Source of the DNA: Oscillospiraceae bacterium
GTDB taxonomy: Bacteria > Bacillota > Clostridia > UMGS1840 > HGM11507
Length of the DNA stretch: 53,103 nt
Direction: 5' to 3'
Assembly (NCBI GenBank): GCA_015068665.1
Contig: SVKB01000015.1
Span: 1 to 53,103 of the forward strand
Part shown: piece by piece, positions 7,621-14,680 of the stretch
Numbering within the stretch: the stretch's first letter is position 1
Layout of the letters: every line of letters starts with the position of its first letter
Translations under genes and position numbers: made by a program
Notes under the pieces: model-generated
Seen by the model: only the letters and a program-made list of their open reading frames with translations
The model's database searches: none
What the model was told of the DNA's origin: nothing

Positions 7621-8409
7621 TTGGAAAAACTTATTGATTTTAGGGAGCTTGATAAAGTTTACGATGGAAAAACTGACCGTGCTTTTGACGGAAGTCATGC
7701 AATAAAAATTATATATTCAAAAGAGAACGATATTCAGCTTAAGCTTGGAAAACGTAACGAGTGGCTTGCAAAGGATGAAATTTATATAACAGCTTACCGC
7801 GGCAGGATGACGGTTGATTCTCCCTTTGGCTCAGATTACAGCGTTTTTTTTATCAGATTTAAAAGCAGAGCTGAGGAAAGGCTTCTTAACCGTCATTTTA
7901 ATATAAAACCTTCTCAGAAAATGCTTCTTGATGCAGTAGTAAGCGAGTGTGAAATCCGTAAAACCAATCCTTCATCCGAAATCAGTCAGCTTATGATAAA
8001 AAGTCTTTTTGAGCAGTTCTTTCTTACTCTTTTTCGCGATAATATACGGCTTGAAAGAATTAAGAGAAAAAATAAAACTGATGATGAAACCGTAAAGCAG
8101 GTAATTATCTATCTTAAGGAACAGCTGGGAAGAGAAATACGTTTTGATGAGATTGTAAAAAAAGCAGGACTTTCCTCAACCGGTCTTAAGACACTTTTTA
8201 AAACCTATACGGGCATGGGGGTTATAAGCTATTTTAACCATCTTAAAATAGAACGGGCAAAACAGCTTCTTTCGGAGGGAGAGCTTAATGCCACCCAGGT
8301 TGCAGGAATCCTGGGGTACGAAAGTATTCATTATTTTTCCCGTCAGTTCAAAAAAATTGAGGGAATTTCTCCAAGTGAATATATTAAGCAAATTCATTCC
8401 CTTGACTAA
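7621..8409 (+). CDS. AraC family transcriptional regulator
   Basis: 262-residue regulator with an N-terminal cupin-like sensing domain (about residues 1-140). A C-terminal pair of helix-turn-helix motifs follows (residues 158-258). The second HTH has the family signature VAGILGYESIHYFSRQFKK and ends with GISPSEY. The start codon is TTG at 7621, supported by GAAGGGAG at normal spacing and the promoter just upstream. It diverges from the NahK-like kinase gene, whose control is the simplest guess. The effector is unknown but probably a sugar. A promoter for the next gene overlaps its last codons and stop. Confidence 0.87.
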   Translation: MEKLIDFRELDKVYDGKTDRAFDGSHAIKIIYSKENDIQLKLGKRNEWLAKDEIYITAYRGRMTVDSPFGSDYSVFFIRFKSRAEERLLNRHFNIKPSQKMLLDAVVSECEIRKTNPSSEISQLMIKSLFEQFFLTLFRDNIRLERIKRKNKTDDETVKQVIIYLKEQLGREIRFDEIVKKAGLSSTGLKTLFKTYTGMGVISYFNHLKIERAKQLLSEGELNATQVAGILGYESIHYFSRQFKKIEGISPSEYIKQIHSLD

Positions 8410-8430
8410 ATCGGTATATTGGTATATAAT
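8402..8430 (+). promoter_or_regulatory. SigA-type promoter of the cytidylate kinase-like gene
   Basis: TTGACT (8402-8407) overlaps the stop region of the araC-type gene. It is followed after 17 bases by TATAAT (8425-8430), 20 bases before the start codon at 8451. Confidence 0.7.
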
Positions 8431-8450
8431 ACTAAAAAGGAGTTGATTCT

Positions 8451-9074
8451 ATGAGTAAACTATGCATTACAATCGGCCGTCAGTTCGGAAGCGGCGGAAG
8501 AGAAATCGGAGAAAAGCTTGCGGCTAAGCTTGGAATAAAGTGCTACGATAAGGAAATTATCAAAAGAGCATCAAAGGATAGCGGCGTCAATGAAACACTT
8601 TTTGAAAACGCTGATGAAAAGCCGATTAACAGCTTTTTATATTCAATTGTAACCCATGGATTTCCAACCTATTCAAGTCCTGTTCATCTTGATAATATGT
8701 ATTCCAACGATAAGATTTTCAATATACAGGCTGAAACCATAAAGAAAATCGCGGAGGAAGAGCCCGCTGTATTTATCGGAAGATGTGCGGATGATATTTT
8801 AAGAGAAAATGATAAGCTGGTTACTCTGTTTATTTACGGTAATCAGGAGGATCGTGAAAAGAGAATTTCCGAAAAATATAATATCAGCCTGAAGGAAGCA
8901 AAGGAAATGATCCGCAAAATTGATAAATCAAGAAGCAGTTATTATGAATTTTTTGCCAATCAGAGATGGGGAGAGATGAATAATTATATGCTTTGTGTAA
9001 ATTCATCCATAGGAATTGATAAGACTGTTGAAGTTATTTACAAATATATAATGGAGTTAGGCTATGAACTATAA
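8451..9074 (+). CDS. Cytidylate kinase-like family protein
   Basis: 207-residue P-loop NMP-kinase-like protein. The opening ITIGRQFGSGGREIGEKLA (residues 6-24) contains a P-loop in which the usual GKS/T is replaced by GGREI. This is the hallmark of the cytidylate-kinase-like (AAA_26) family, distinct from true Cmk. An FIGRCADDIL segment near residue 104 and an EDREKRISEKYNIS lid region near residue 137 are also typical. Its substrate is unknown; members often accompany sugar or ABC-transporter genes in Firmicutes. AAGGAG lies well placed before the ATG. It overlaps the CBM9-like gene by 11 bases, so the two are coupled. Confidence 0.8.
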   Translation: MSKLCITIGRQFGSGGREIGEKLAAKLGIKCYDKEIIKRASKDSGVNETLFENADEKPINSFLYSIVTHGFPTYSSPVHLDNMYSNDKIFNIQAETIKKIAEEEPAVFIGRCADDILRENDKLVTLFIYGNQEDREKRISEKYNISLKEAKEMIRKIDKSRSSYYEFFANQRWGEMNNYMLCVNSSIGIDKTVEVIYKYIMELGYEL

Positions 9075-9678
9075 AATTTTAAAAACAAACGAAAAGAATA
9101 TCGGTATCTCCTCAAAGGTATGGGAAACTGCCAATGAAATAAAAATTGATAAAGTTGAATGGAAGGAATATCCTTATTGTCCCGAAACAACGGTGAGAGT
9201 TCTTGCCGGGGATGACGGTATATATGTAAGATTTGTAACTGATGAGCAGGAAATTATAATGGACTGCAAGGAAGTAAACGGGGATGTCTTTAAGGACAGC
9301 TGTGTTGAATTCTTCTTTAAGCCCAATCCTGAGGAAAATGACGGCTATTTCAATTTTGAAATCAATGCCGCAGGTACTCCTCATGTTGGCTACGGCTCAG
9401 GCCGTTCTCCATTAAGAACAAGACTTTCGGGCATTGATGCCTCTATCTTCAGAGTTGAAACTGAGTTTCCTGAAAAAGGCTTTATTTTAAAATTCTTCAT
9501 TCCTTATTCCCTTATTGAGGAAAAAGCGGGAAAAATCGGTGAATATTTTATGGGCAACTTCCAGAAGTGCAAGGAAAAGGGAAATACTCCGCACTTCGTT
9601 ACCTGGAATCCCATAAAGACGGAGAATCCTGATTTTCACCGTCCTGAATATTTTGTAAGAATTGATATTGAGAAATAG
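9064..9678 (+). CDS. CBM9-like carbohydrate-binding domain protein
   Basis: 204-residue single-domain protein resembling carbohydrate-binding family 9. It opens with a solvent-exposed Trp-rich strand (WETANEIKIDKVEW, residues 20-33). The core DSCVEFFFKPNP near residues 79-90 and FNFEINAAGTPH near 98-109 are typical of CBM9-like sandwiches. The C terminus holds HFVTWNPIKTENPDFHRPEY. It lacks a signal peptide, so it is probably cytosolic and may sense or bind sugars rather than anchor an enzyme. It is translationally coupled to the cytidylate-kinase-like gene (11-base overlap). Confidence 0.78.
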   Translation: MNYKILKTNEKNIGISSKVWETANEIKIDKVEWKEYPYCPETTVRVLAGDDGIYVRFVTDEQEIIMDCKEVNGDVFKDSCVEFFFKPNPEENDGYFNFEINAAGTPHVGYGSGRSPLRTRLSGIDASIFRVETEFPEKGFILKFFIPYSLIEEKAGKIGEYFMGNFQKCKEKGNTPHFVTWNPIKTENPDFHRPEYFVRIDIEK

Positions 9679-9681
9679 TAT

Positions 9682-9710
9682 TTGACAAAAGACGTATTCT
9701 GTGATATAAT
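9682..9710 (+). promoter_or_regulatory. Strong SigA promoter before the leader ORF
   Basis: A consensus TTGACA (9682-9687), 17-base spacer and TATAAT (9705-9710), with TG one base upstream of the -10. It is one of the best promoters in the window. Transcription would begin near 9717, giving a ~185-nt leader before the CNNM gene. Confidence 0.85.
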
Positions 9711-9745
9711 ACTTATCACTAAAGAGGAAAGCGAGGATAATAAAA

Positions 9746-9811
9746 ATGGATTCAGACGAGTGCGATTCTAACACTAATACTGAATTGTTCTTTTATTATT
9801 TATTGTTATAG
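9746..9811 (+). CDS. Putative 21-residue leader peptide
   Basis: A short ORF with its own GAGG site nine bases upstream. It encodes MDSDECDSNTNTE followed by LFFYYLLL and a TAG stop. The N-terminal part is strongly acidic, and the end is a run of Phe, Tyr and Leu codons. It lies between a strong promoter and a terminator hairpin whose 5' arm starts seven bases after the stop codon, the classic layout of translational attenuation. Acidic N-termini are known from MgtL-type leaders to destabilise ribosomes at low Mg2+. The downstream gene is a CNNM/CorC-type ion transporter, so Mg2+ sensing is an attractive inference. Amino-acid-dependent stalling on the Phe/Tyr/Leu run is the alternative. Confidence 0.6.
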   Translation: MDSDECDSNTNTELFFYYLLL

Positions 9812-9818
9812 AGAATCA

Positions 9819-9855
9819 GCATACCTATAAAGAAAATTTATAGGCATGCTTTTTT
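9819..9855 (+). terminator. Attenuator-type terminator upstream of the CNNM gene
   Basis: GCATACCTATAAA (9819-9831) pairs with TTTATAGGCATGC (9837-9849) with one A-C mismatch and a 5-nt loop, followed by six T. It lies between the leader ORF and the transporter gene, not after a gene. The leader's TTATAG (9806-9811) is complementary to CTATAA (9825-9830) in the 5' arm, a possible competing pair. Confidence 0.8.
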
Positions 9856-9900
9856 GCGTATAAAAATAAATAATAGCAACGAATAGGAGAAAAATAAAAA

Positions 9901-11169
9901 ATGGACGATACACATTATATTTTAATAATGGCACTTTTAATAGCGATGTCGGCATACTTTTCGGCTACCGAAACGGCATTTTCGTCAATGAACAAAACAA
10001 GGCTTAAGAACCTTGCAGAAAAGGGTAATAAAAAGGCTGATCTTGCCTGCAGACTATCTGATAAATACGATAAGCTTATATCAACCATTCTCGTGGGAAA
10101 CAATATAGTTAATATTGCAGTTTCATCACTTGCAACAGTATATTTTATTCAAAAGTTTCCGGTTTACGGTGCAACTATTTCAACTGCGGTTATTACTGTG
10201 CTGGTTCTTATTTTCGGTGAAATAACTCCCAAAAGTATTGCCAAGGATGCTTCGGAAAAATTTGCGATGTTTGCCTCACCCTTTATAAACATACTTATTG
10301 TACTTTTAACACCGATTAATTTTATTTTCTCAATGTGGAAAAAGCTGGTGTCAAAAATATTCAAAATTGAGGAAAGTGCAAAAATGTCCCCTGAAGAGCT
10401 TATTATGCTTGTTGAAGAGGTTCAGCAGGATGGAACAATTGATGATGATGACAGTGAGCTTATAAGAAATGCAATTGAATTTGCCGATCTTGCAGCAGAG
10501 GATATTCTTACTCACCGTGTTGACCTTGAGGCGGTTTCTATTGATGACGATAAGGTTGACATTGCAAGAAAATTCAGAGAAACTCAGTTTTCAAGACTTC
10601 TTGTTTATAAAGAAAGCATTGATGATATTGTAGGTATTATTCACCTTAAGGATTTTTACACTGAAAACGGGATTACCAAAAAAAGCGTAACCGAGCTTAT
10701 GACAAAGCCTCTGTTTATCCAGAAGGGTGAAAAAATAAACGACCTGCTCAAAATTCTTCAGAATAATAAATCACATATCGCCGTTGTAATAGATGAGTAC
10801 GGCGGAACCTTGGGTATTGTTACCATGGAGGATATTCTTGAGGAGCTTGTGGGCGATATATGGGATGAGCACGATGAAATTGTTGAAAACTTTCAGGAGG
10901 TTGATCCCGATACCTATAAGGTTGACGGTTCGGTTAATTTTGACGATTTCTGCGACTTCTTTGATTTTGAAGCTGAGTCGGAAAGTATTTCGGTTGGCGG
11001 CTGGGCAATGGAATGTCTCGGTAAGATTCCTGAATGCGGTGATTATTTTGAATATGAAAATCTTAAAATTTCTATTCTTGAAACCGATTCTCACCGTGTA
11101 ACCTTACTTCAGGTTAAAAGATCTGAAAAGAGCGAAACAAATGCCAATGGGGAATCAGAGGAAGAGTAA
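9901..11169 (+). CDS. CNNM/CorC (HlyC) family ion transporter with CBS domains
   Basis: 422-residue membrane protein. An N-terminal DUF21/CNNM transmembrane domain (residues 1-~150, starting YILIMALLIAMSAYFSATET) is followed by a pair of CBS domains. The second CBS segment contains VVIDEYGGTLGIVTMEDILE near residue 297. A C-terminal CorC_HlyC domain of about 80 residues ends the fold. Family members include bacterial Mg2+ exporters such as MpfA and cobalt-resistance proteins; older 'hemolysin' names are misleading. AGGAG precedes the ATG at 9901. Expression is likely governed by the leader ORF and terminator upstream. A strong terminator follows at 11191. Confidence 0.9.
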   Translation: MDDTHYILIMALLIAMSAYFSATETAFSSMNKTRLKNLAEKGNKKADLACRLSDKYDKLISTILVGNNIVNIAVSSLATVYFIQKFPVYGATISTAVITVLVLIFGEITPKSIAKDASEKFAMFASPFINILIVLLTPINFIFSMWKKLVSKIFKIEESAKMSPEELIMLVEEVQQDGTIDDDDSELIRNAIEFADLAAEDILTHRVDLEAVSIDDDKVDIARKFRETQFSRLLVYKESIDDIVGIIHLKDFYTENGITKKSVTELMTKPLFIQKGEKINDLLKILQNNKSHIAVVIDEYGGTLGIVTMEDILEELVGDIWDEHDEIVENFQEVDPDTYKVDGSVNFDDFCDFFDFEAESESISVGGWAMECLGKIPECGDYFEYENLKISILETDSHRVTLLQVKRSEKSETNANGESEEE

Positions 11170-11190
11170 AATCAAACTGTATAAAACGAT

Positions 11191-11220
11191 AAAAGCGTGT
11201 GGAAATTTCCACACGTTTTT
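11191..11220 (+). terminator. Intrinsic terminator after the CNNM gene
   Basis: A near-perfect palindrome (arms AAAAGCGTGTGGAAA and its complement, one G-T pair) with five terminal T. The GTGTGGAA/TTCCACAC arm is shared with the terminator at 6364. Confidence 0.85.
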
Positions 11221-11283
11221 ATTTGCACATCAATTTTATGCAAAAAAAAGAGCAAAATAACTAAATACTTTTAAACTCTGCTA

Positions 11284-11319
11284 TAGTAAAATATAATTAA
11301 CTAAAGATGTATTTTACTA
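11284..11319 (+). promoter_or_regulatory. Candidate operator dyad over the promoter of the enolase-family gene
   Basis: TAGTAAAATA (11284-11293) and TATTTTACTA (11310-11319) are a perfect 10-bp inverted repeat with a 16-nt spacer. The best -10 hexamer (TATAAT, 11292-11297) overlaps the left arm, while the -35 is poor. This arrangement suits a regulated promoter, although an RNA hairpin is also possible. Confidence 0.45.
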
Positions 11320-11335
11320 AAAAAGGAGTGAGCTT

Positions 11336-12625
11336 ATGATAAAAATCAAGGACACTAAGGTTACTTATACGAGAGAAAAGCTTAAAGCTCCCTTTGGCTT
11401 TAAGGGCGGTTATGTTGATGAATTATGGACCGTTGTTGTTAAAGCTGAAGGCGAGACCGAATTTGGGGTAGGTCTCGGTGTTCAGAGTGTTCTCTGGTCG
11501 GATGCGGCTGTGTTTGCAGCCAATACACCGGAGGACGGAAATCAGTTTATGCTTGAAATCACAAAGTATGCGGCAGAGCTTTTAAAGGGAGTGGAATTTG
11601 AAACTCCGATGGATGCAATTGACGGTATCTTTGAAAGAGTTTATGAATACGGTAAAAAGGTTACAAAAAATCCCGATTTAAGAAAAACCTTTGCATTAAA
11701 TGCTCTTGTTGCAGTAGATAATGCCCTGTGGCAGCTATATGGCAGAGTTAATAAAACCGAAGACTTTTTATCCCTTCTTTCAGATGATTACAAAGCGCCC
11801 CTTATGAATAAAGCCGAAAAGCTTTGTAATATTCCTCTTGTTACCTATAATATGACAGTTGAGGATGTTTTAAAGCTTGTTAATGACGGCTTCTTCTTTT
11901 TGAAAATAAAAATCGGCTCCAATCCCGACGGAAGCGGCTCATTAGATAAAATGCTTGAGTGGGATAAGCAAAGACTTTTTGAAATTCATAATGCGGTTAA
12001 GAATATTAAAACCGAATATACCGATTCAGGCTATATCCCTTACTATTTTGATGCCAACGGAAGATATGACAGTAAGGAAAGACTTAAGGAATTTATAGAT
12101 TATGCAAAAGAAATTGGTGCGTTGGACAGAATTGCCATTATCGAAGAGCCCTTTCCCGAAGAATATAAAGTGGATGTATCCGATCTTGAGGTGAGAATTG
12201 CCGCAGATGAATCTGCTCATTCCTATGAGGATGCAATTGAAAGAATTGAGCTTGGATATAAGGCGATTGCCTTAAAGCCTATTGCCAAAACAATGTCCGA
12301 AAGCATTAAAATTTTAAAAGAAGCGTATAAGAGAAATATTCCTTGCTTTTGTGCAGACTTAACCGTTAATCCCGTAATGGTTGAATTCAATAAAAATGTT
12401 GCCGCGCGAATTGATAAGTTCCCCGGCATTAAAATAGGTATTTTAGAATCAAACGGAATGCAGAATTATACTAACTGGGAGAAGCTTCAAAGCTATCATC
12501 CGATGTACGGCAAGGCTGATTATATAAAGCAGGAGCACGGCATTTTTAACCTTAATGAAGAATTTTATGAAATAAGCGGCGGAATTTTCAGAGATTCCGA
12601 ATACTACAACGGTTTAGTGAGGTAA
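11336..12625 (+). CDS. Enolase superfamily protein (mandelate racemase/epimerase-like)
   Basis: 429-residue cytosolic enzyme of the enolase superfamily. An N-terminal capping domain (residues 1-~135) precedes a TIM barrel. The barrel carries a KIK motif at 190-192, metal-ligand Asp in FDANG (238-242), Glu in EEPF (270-273) and Asp in ADES (290-293). Lys314 in IALKP completes the active site. This set is typical of dipeptide epimerases, muconate cycloisomerases and sugar-acid dehydratases, so the reaction is abstraction of a proton alpha to a carboxylate. The substrate is unknown. It is five bases upstream of a Gfo/Idh/MocA dehydrogenase, favouring a sugar or sugar-acid pathway. AAGGAG lies eight bases before the ATG. 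Confidence 0.82.
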   Translation: MIKIKDTKVTYTREKLKAPFGFKGGYVDELWTVVVKAEGETEFGVGLGVQSVLWSDAAVFAANTPEDGNQFMLEITKYAAELLKGVEFETPMDAIDGIFERVYEYGKKVTKNPDLRKTFALNALVAVDNALWQLYGRVNKTEDFLSLLSDDYKAPLMNKAEKLCNIPLVTYNMTVEDVLKLVNDGFFFLKIKIGSNPDGSGSLDKMLEWDKQRLFEIHNAVKNIKTEYTDSGYIPYYFDANGRYDSKERLKEFIDYAKEIGALDRIAIIEEPFPEEYKVDVSDLEVRIAADESAHSYEDAIERIELGYKAIALKPIAKTMSESIKILKEAYKRNIPCFCADLTVNPVMVEFNKNVAARIDKFPGIKIGILESNGMQNYTNWEKLQSYHPMYGKADYIKQEHGIFNLNEEFYEISGGIFRDSEYYNGLVR

Positions 12626-12630
12626 GAAAT

Positions 12631-13659
12631 ATGGGAAAAATATTTGGATTTGGTATAATTGGATGCGGTGTCATTTCCAAATGGCATGCCGATTCAATAG
12701 AAAAAATAGAAGATGCAAAAATTATTGGTGCCTATGATACCCGTCTTGAAAGCGCTCAGAAATTTGCCGAAGAAAGAAACTGCAAGGCTTATGAAACATT
12801 GGAGGAAATGCTTGCCTGTGAGGATATTGATATTGTGTGTATCTGTACTCCCAGCGGACTTCATGCAAAGCTTGCAATAGCCGCCGCCAATGCAGGAAAG
12901 CACTTTATCGTTGAAAAGCCTATGGCGATAACAAAAAAACAGGTTATTGATATGATAGATGCCGTTGAAAAAAATAAGGTAAAGGGTGCCGTAATTTCAC
13001 AGCTTCGGTTTACTCCCTCTATTCAGAGAGCCCGTGAAGCAATTCAGAACGGCGAGCTTGGAAGAATTATTTTAGGTGATGTTTATATGAAATATTACCG
13101 TTCCCCTGAATACTATGCTTCTGCAGGCTGGAGAGGAACATGGGAAATGGACGGTGGCGGAGCCCTTATGAATCAGGGTATTCACGGTATCGATGTGCTC
13201 CAGTACCTTGTAGGTCCTGTTGTATCTGTTTCGGGTGTATGTAAAACTCTTACCAGAGATATTGAGGTTGAGGATACCGCAAATCTTATTGTTGAGTATG
13301 CAAGCGGTGCCATAGGTACCATTCAGGGAACCACTTCGGTTGAACCGGGATATCCCAGAGTTATAGAAATAAGCGGAACAAGAGGTACCATAGTTATAAA
13401 GGAAGACGTTATCATCCGTTGGGATGTTGACGGAAAGGAGCTTTCCGAGGACCAAATTCCAAAGGGGAATGCAAACAGCTTCAGAAACCCTGCCGGCTTT
13501 GATATTGATAACCATCGCCGTCAGATAAAGGACTTAATTGATGCCATTAAGGAAAACCGTGAGCCTATGGTTAATGTTTATGAGGGTAAAAAGCCCGTTG
13601 ACATTATTCTTGCAGCTTATGAATCAAGTAAGACCGGCAAAAAAATACTATTATATTAA
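12631..13659 (+). CDS. Gfo/Idh/MocA family oxidoreductase
   Basis: 342-residue NAD(P)-dependent dehydrogenase. The N-terminal Rossmann fold begins GFGIIGCGVISKWHAD (residues 5-20), with the glycine-rich GxGxxx loop. The family motif IVEKPMAI is at about residues 93-100 and supplies the catalytic Lys96. The C-terminal domain carries GGGALMNQGIHGIDVLQYLV at about 174-193, with the conserved His region. Members oxidise or epimerise sugars, inositols and amino sugars. It follows the enolase-family gene by five bases and is presumably the next or previous step of the same pathway. Confidence 0.9.
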   Translation: MGKIFGFGIIGCGVISKWHADSIEKIEDAKIIGAYDTRLESAQKFAEERNCKAYETLEEMLACEDIDIVCICTPSGLHAKLAIAAANAGKHFIVEKPMAITKKQVIDMIDAVEKNKVKGAVISQLRFTPSIQRAREAIQNGELGRIILGDVYMKYYRSPEYYASAGWRGTWEMDGGGALMNQGIHGIDVLQYLVGPVVSVSGVCKTLTRDIEVEDTANLIVEYASGAIGTIQGTTSVEPGYPRVIEISGTRGTIVIKEDVIIRWDVDGKELSEDQIPKGNANSFRNPAGFDIDNHRRQIKDLIDAIKENREPMVNVYEGKKPVDIILAAYESSKTGKKILLY

Positions 13660-13661
13660 CT

Positions 13662-13694
13662 AAAAAAACACCGGAAGTTTTCCGGTGTTTTTTT
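13662..13694. terminator. Bidirectional terminator between dehydrogenase and AraC genes
   Basis: A 15-bp perfect stem (seven A then CACCGGAA, with complement) and a three-base loop. It has T-runs on both strands and sits between converging genes. Its right end overlaps the stop codon of the minus-strand araC-type gene. Confidence 0.9.
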
Positions 13695-14505
13695 AATTAC
13701 CCGAAATGCTTTCTCTGTATTCATTAGGTGTCATTCCGAAATTTTTCTTAAATACCCTGTCAAAATAAATGGTACTGTTAAAGCCGACTATTCCAGCAAT
13801 TTCATTAATTGAATACTCGGAATAGCATAAAAGCTCCATACTTTTTTCAAGTCTTTTTTCAGTTATGTATTTTATGGGAGACAAGCCGTATATCTCCTTA
13901 AAAATATTTCTGAAATGCTTTACGCTTATATCGGATTTTTGGGCAATATTCTCAACTGATAAGCCGGGGTTATAAATATTATTGTTAAGATAAATAACCG
14001 CACTTTCGATTTTTTTGTATTTAAGATTGGAGTTATCCTTGGTTATTCCCGCAGTAACAAGGCTTGCGATAAGATTGTAAACTATTGCGGCAATTTTTAT
14101 GTTGTACATATAGCTTTTCTGATCATACAGCTTGATTGCTTCGCGGAAAAGCTTGTAGTAGTATTCGGGATTATCAAGATGATGGAGCTTTTTTAAAAAG
14201 CTTATACGGTCGTCCTTGCCTGTGTAAAATCTTATAGTGTAGGTTTTAAATCCGCTTTTTCCCTCTGAATGAAACTTTGTATCTTTGTTTCTGAAAAACA
14301 GACTTCCTTCTTTGACATTGTATTTTTTTCCGTTGCTGTAGAAGGTGGCAGTGCCTCCGAAGACCGCTGTAAGATCACAAAAATCGTAAACCGGAGGATG
14401 ATGCGTCCAGTGCTTTAAATTACTTCCGGATTCATAGCAATTGTTGATTCCGGTTATTGAGAACATTTTATTGATAAGTTTGGTTTCAGTTGTTTTATTT
14501 TTCAT
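13693..14505 (-). CDS. AraC family transcriptional regulator
   Basis: 270-residue regulator with an N-terminal cupin-like domain (about residues 20-120, including TATFYSNGKKYNVKEGSLFF). Two C-terminal HTH motifs follow. The second contains EIAGIVGFNSTIYFDRVFKK and the usual end GMTPNEYRESI. The ATG at 14505 follows GAGGTGATG. It is driven by a consensus promoter at 14524-14552 and diverges from the nitrilase-family amidase gene, whose regulation it may control. The shared intergenic region is 175 bases. Confidence 0.88.
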   Translation of the reverse strand: MKNKTTETKLINKMFSITGINNCYESGSNLKHWTHHPPVYDFCDLTAVFGGTATFYSNGKKYNVKEGSLFFRNKDTKFHSEGKSGFKTYTIRFYTGKDDRISFLKKLHHLDNPEYYYKLFREAIKLYDQKSYMYNIKIAAIVYNLIASLVTAGITKDNSNLKYKKIESAVIYLNNNIYNPGLSVENIAQKSDISVKHFRNIFKEIYGLSPIKYITEKRLEKSMELLCYSEYSINEIAGIVGFNSTIYFDRVFKKNFGMTPNEYRESISGN

Positions 14506-14523
14506 ACCATCACCTCACTTATG

Positions 14524-14552
14524 ATTATATTGGTTTTGGAATAATGTGTCAA
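14524..14552 (-). promoter_or_regulatory. Consensus SigA promoter of the second AraC gene
   Basis: On the minus strand TTGACA (14547-14552), 17 bases, TATAAT (14524-14529); both hexamers are exact consensus. Confidence 0.85.
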
Positions 14553-14620
14553 TAGAAAAATAATAATATAAACATCACGAAAAATGTTCCCAAATGTTTT
14601 ATTGAGTGCTAAATTTAATA

Positions 14621-14649
14621 TTGAAAAGATTCCTTTTTTATCTTATGAT
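14621..14649 (+). promoter_or_regulatory. SigA-type promoter of the amidase gene
   Basis: TTGAAA (14621-14626), 17 bases, TATGAT (14644-14649), about 30 bases before the AAGGAG and ATG of the amidase gene. Confidence 0.65.
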
Positions 14650-14680
14650 TAAATTGATAGAATAGAAAAGGAGTTTTTAC

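Noticed and set aside
9682..9900. Known riboswitch (M-box, yybP-ykoY, T-box) upstream of the CNNM gene
   Set aside because: The leader is too short and lacks the conserved sequence blocks of those classes; the short ORF plus terminator explains it better.
13072..13515. 147-codon open frame on the minus strand inside the Gfo/Idh/MocA gene
   Set aside because: Antisense to a conserved coding region with no start signals.
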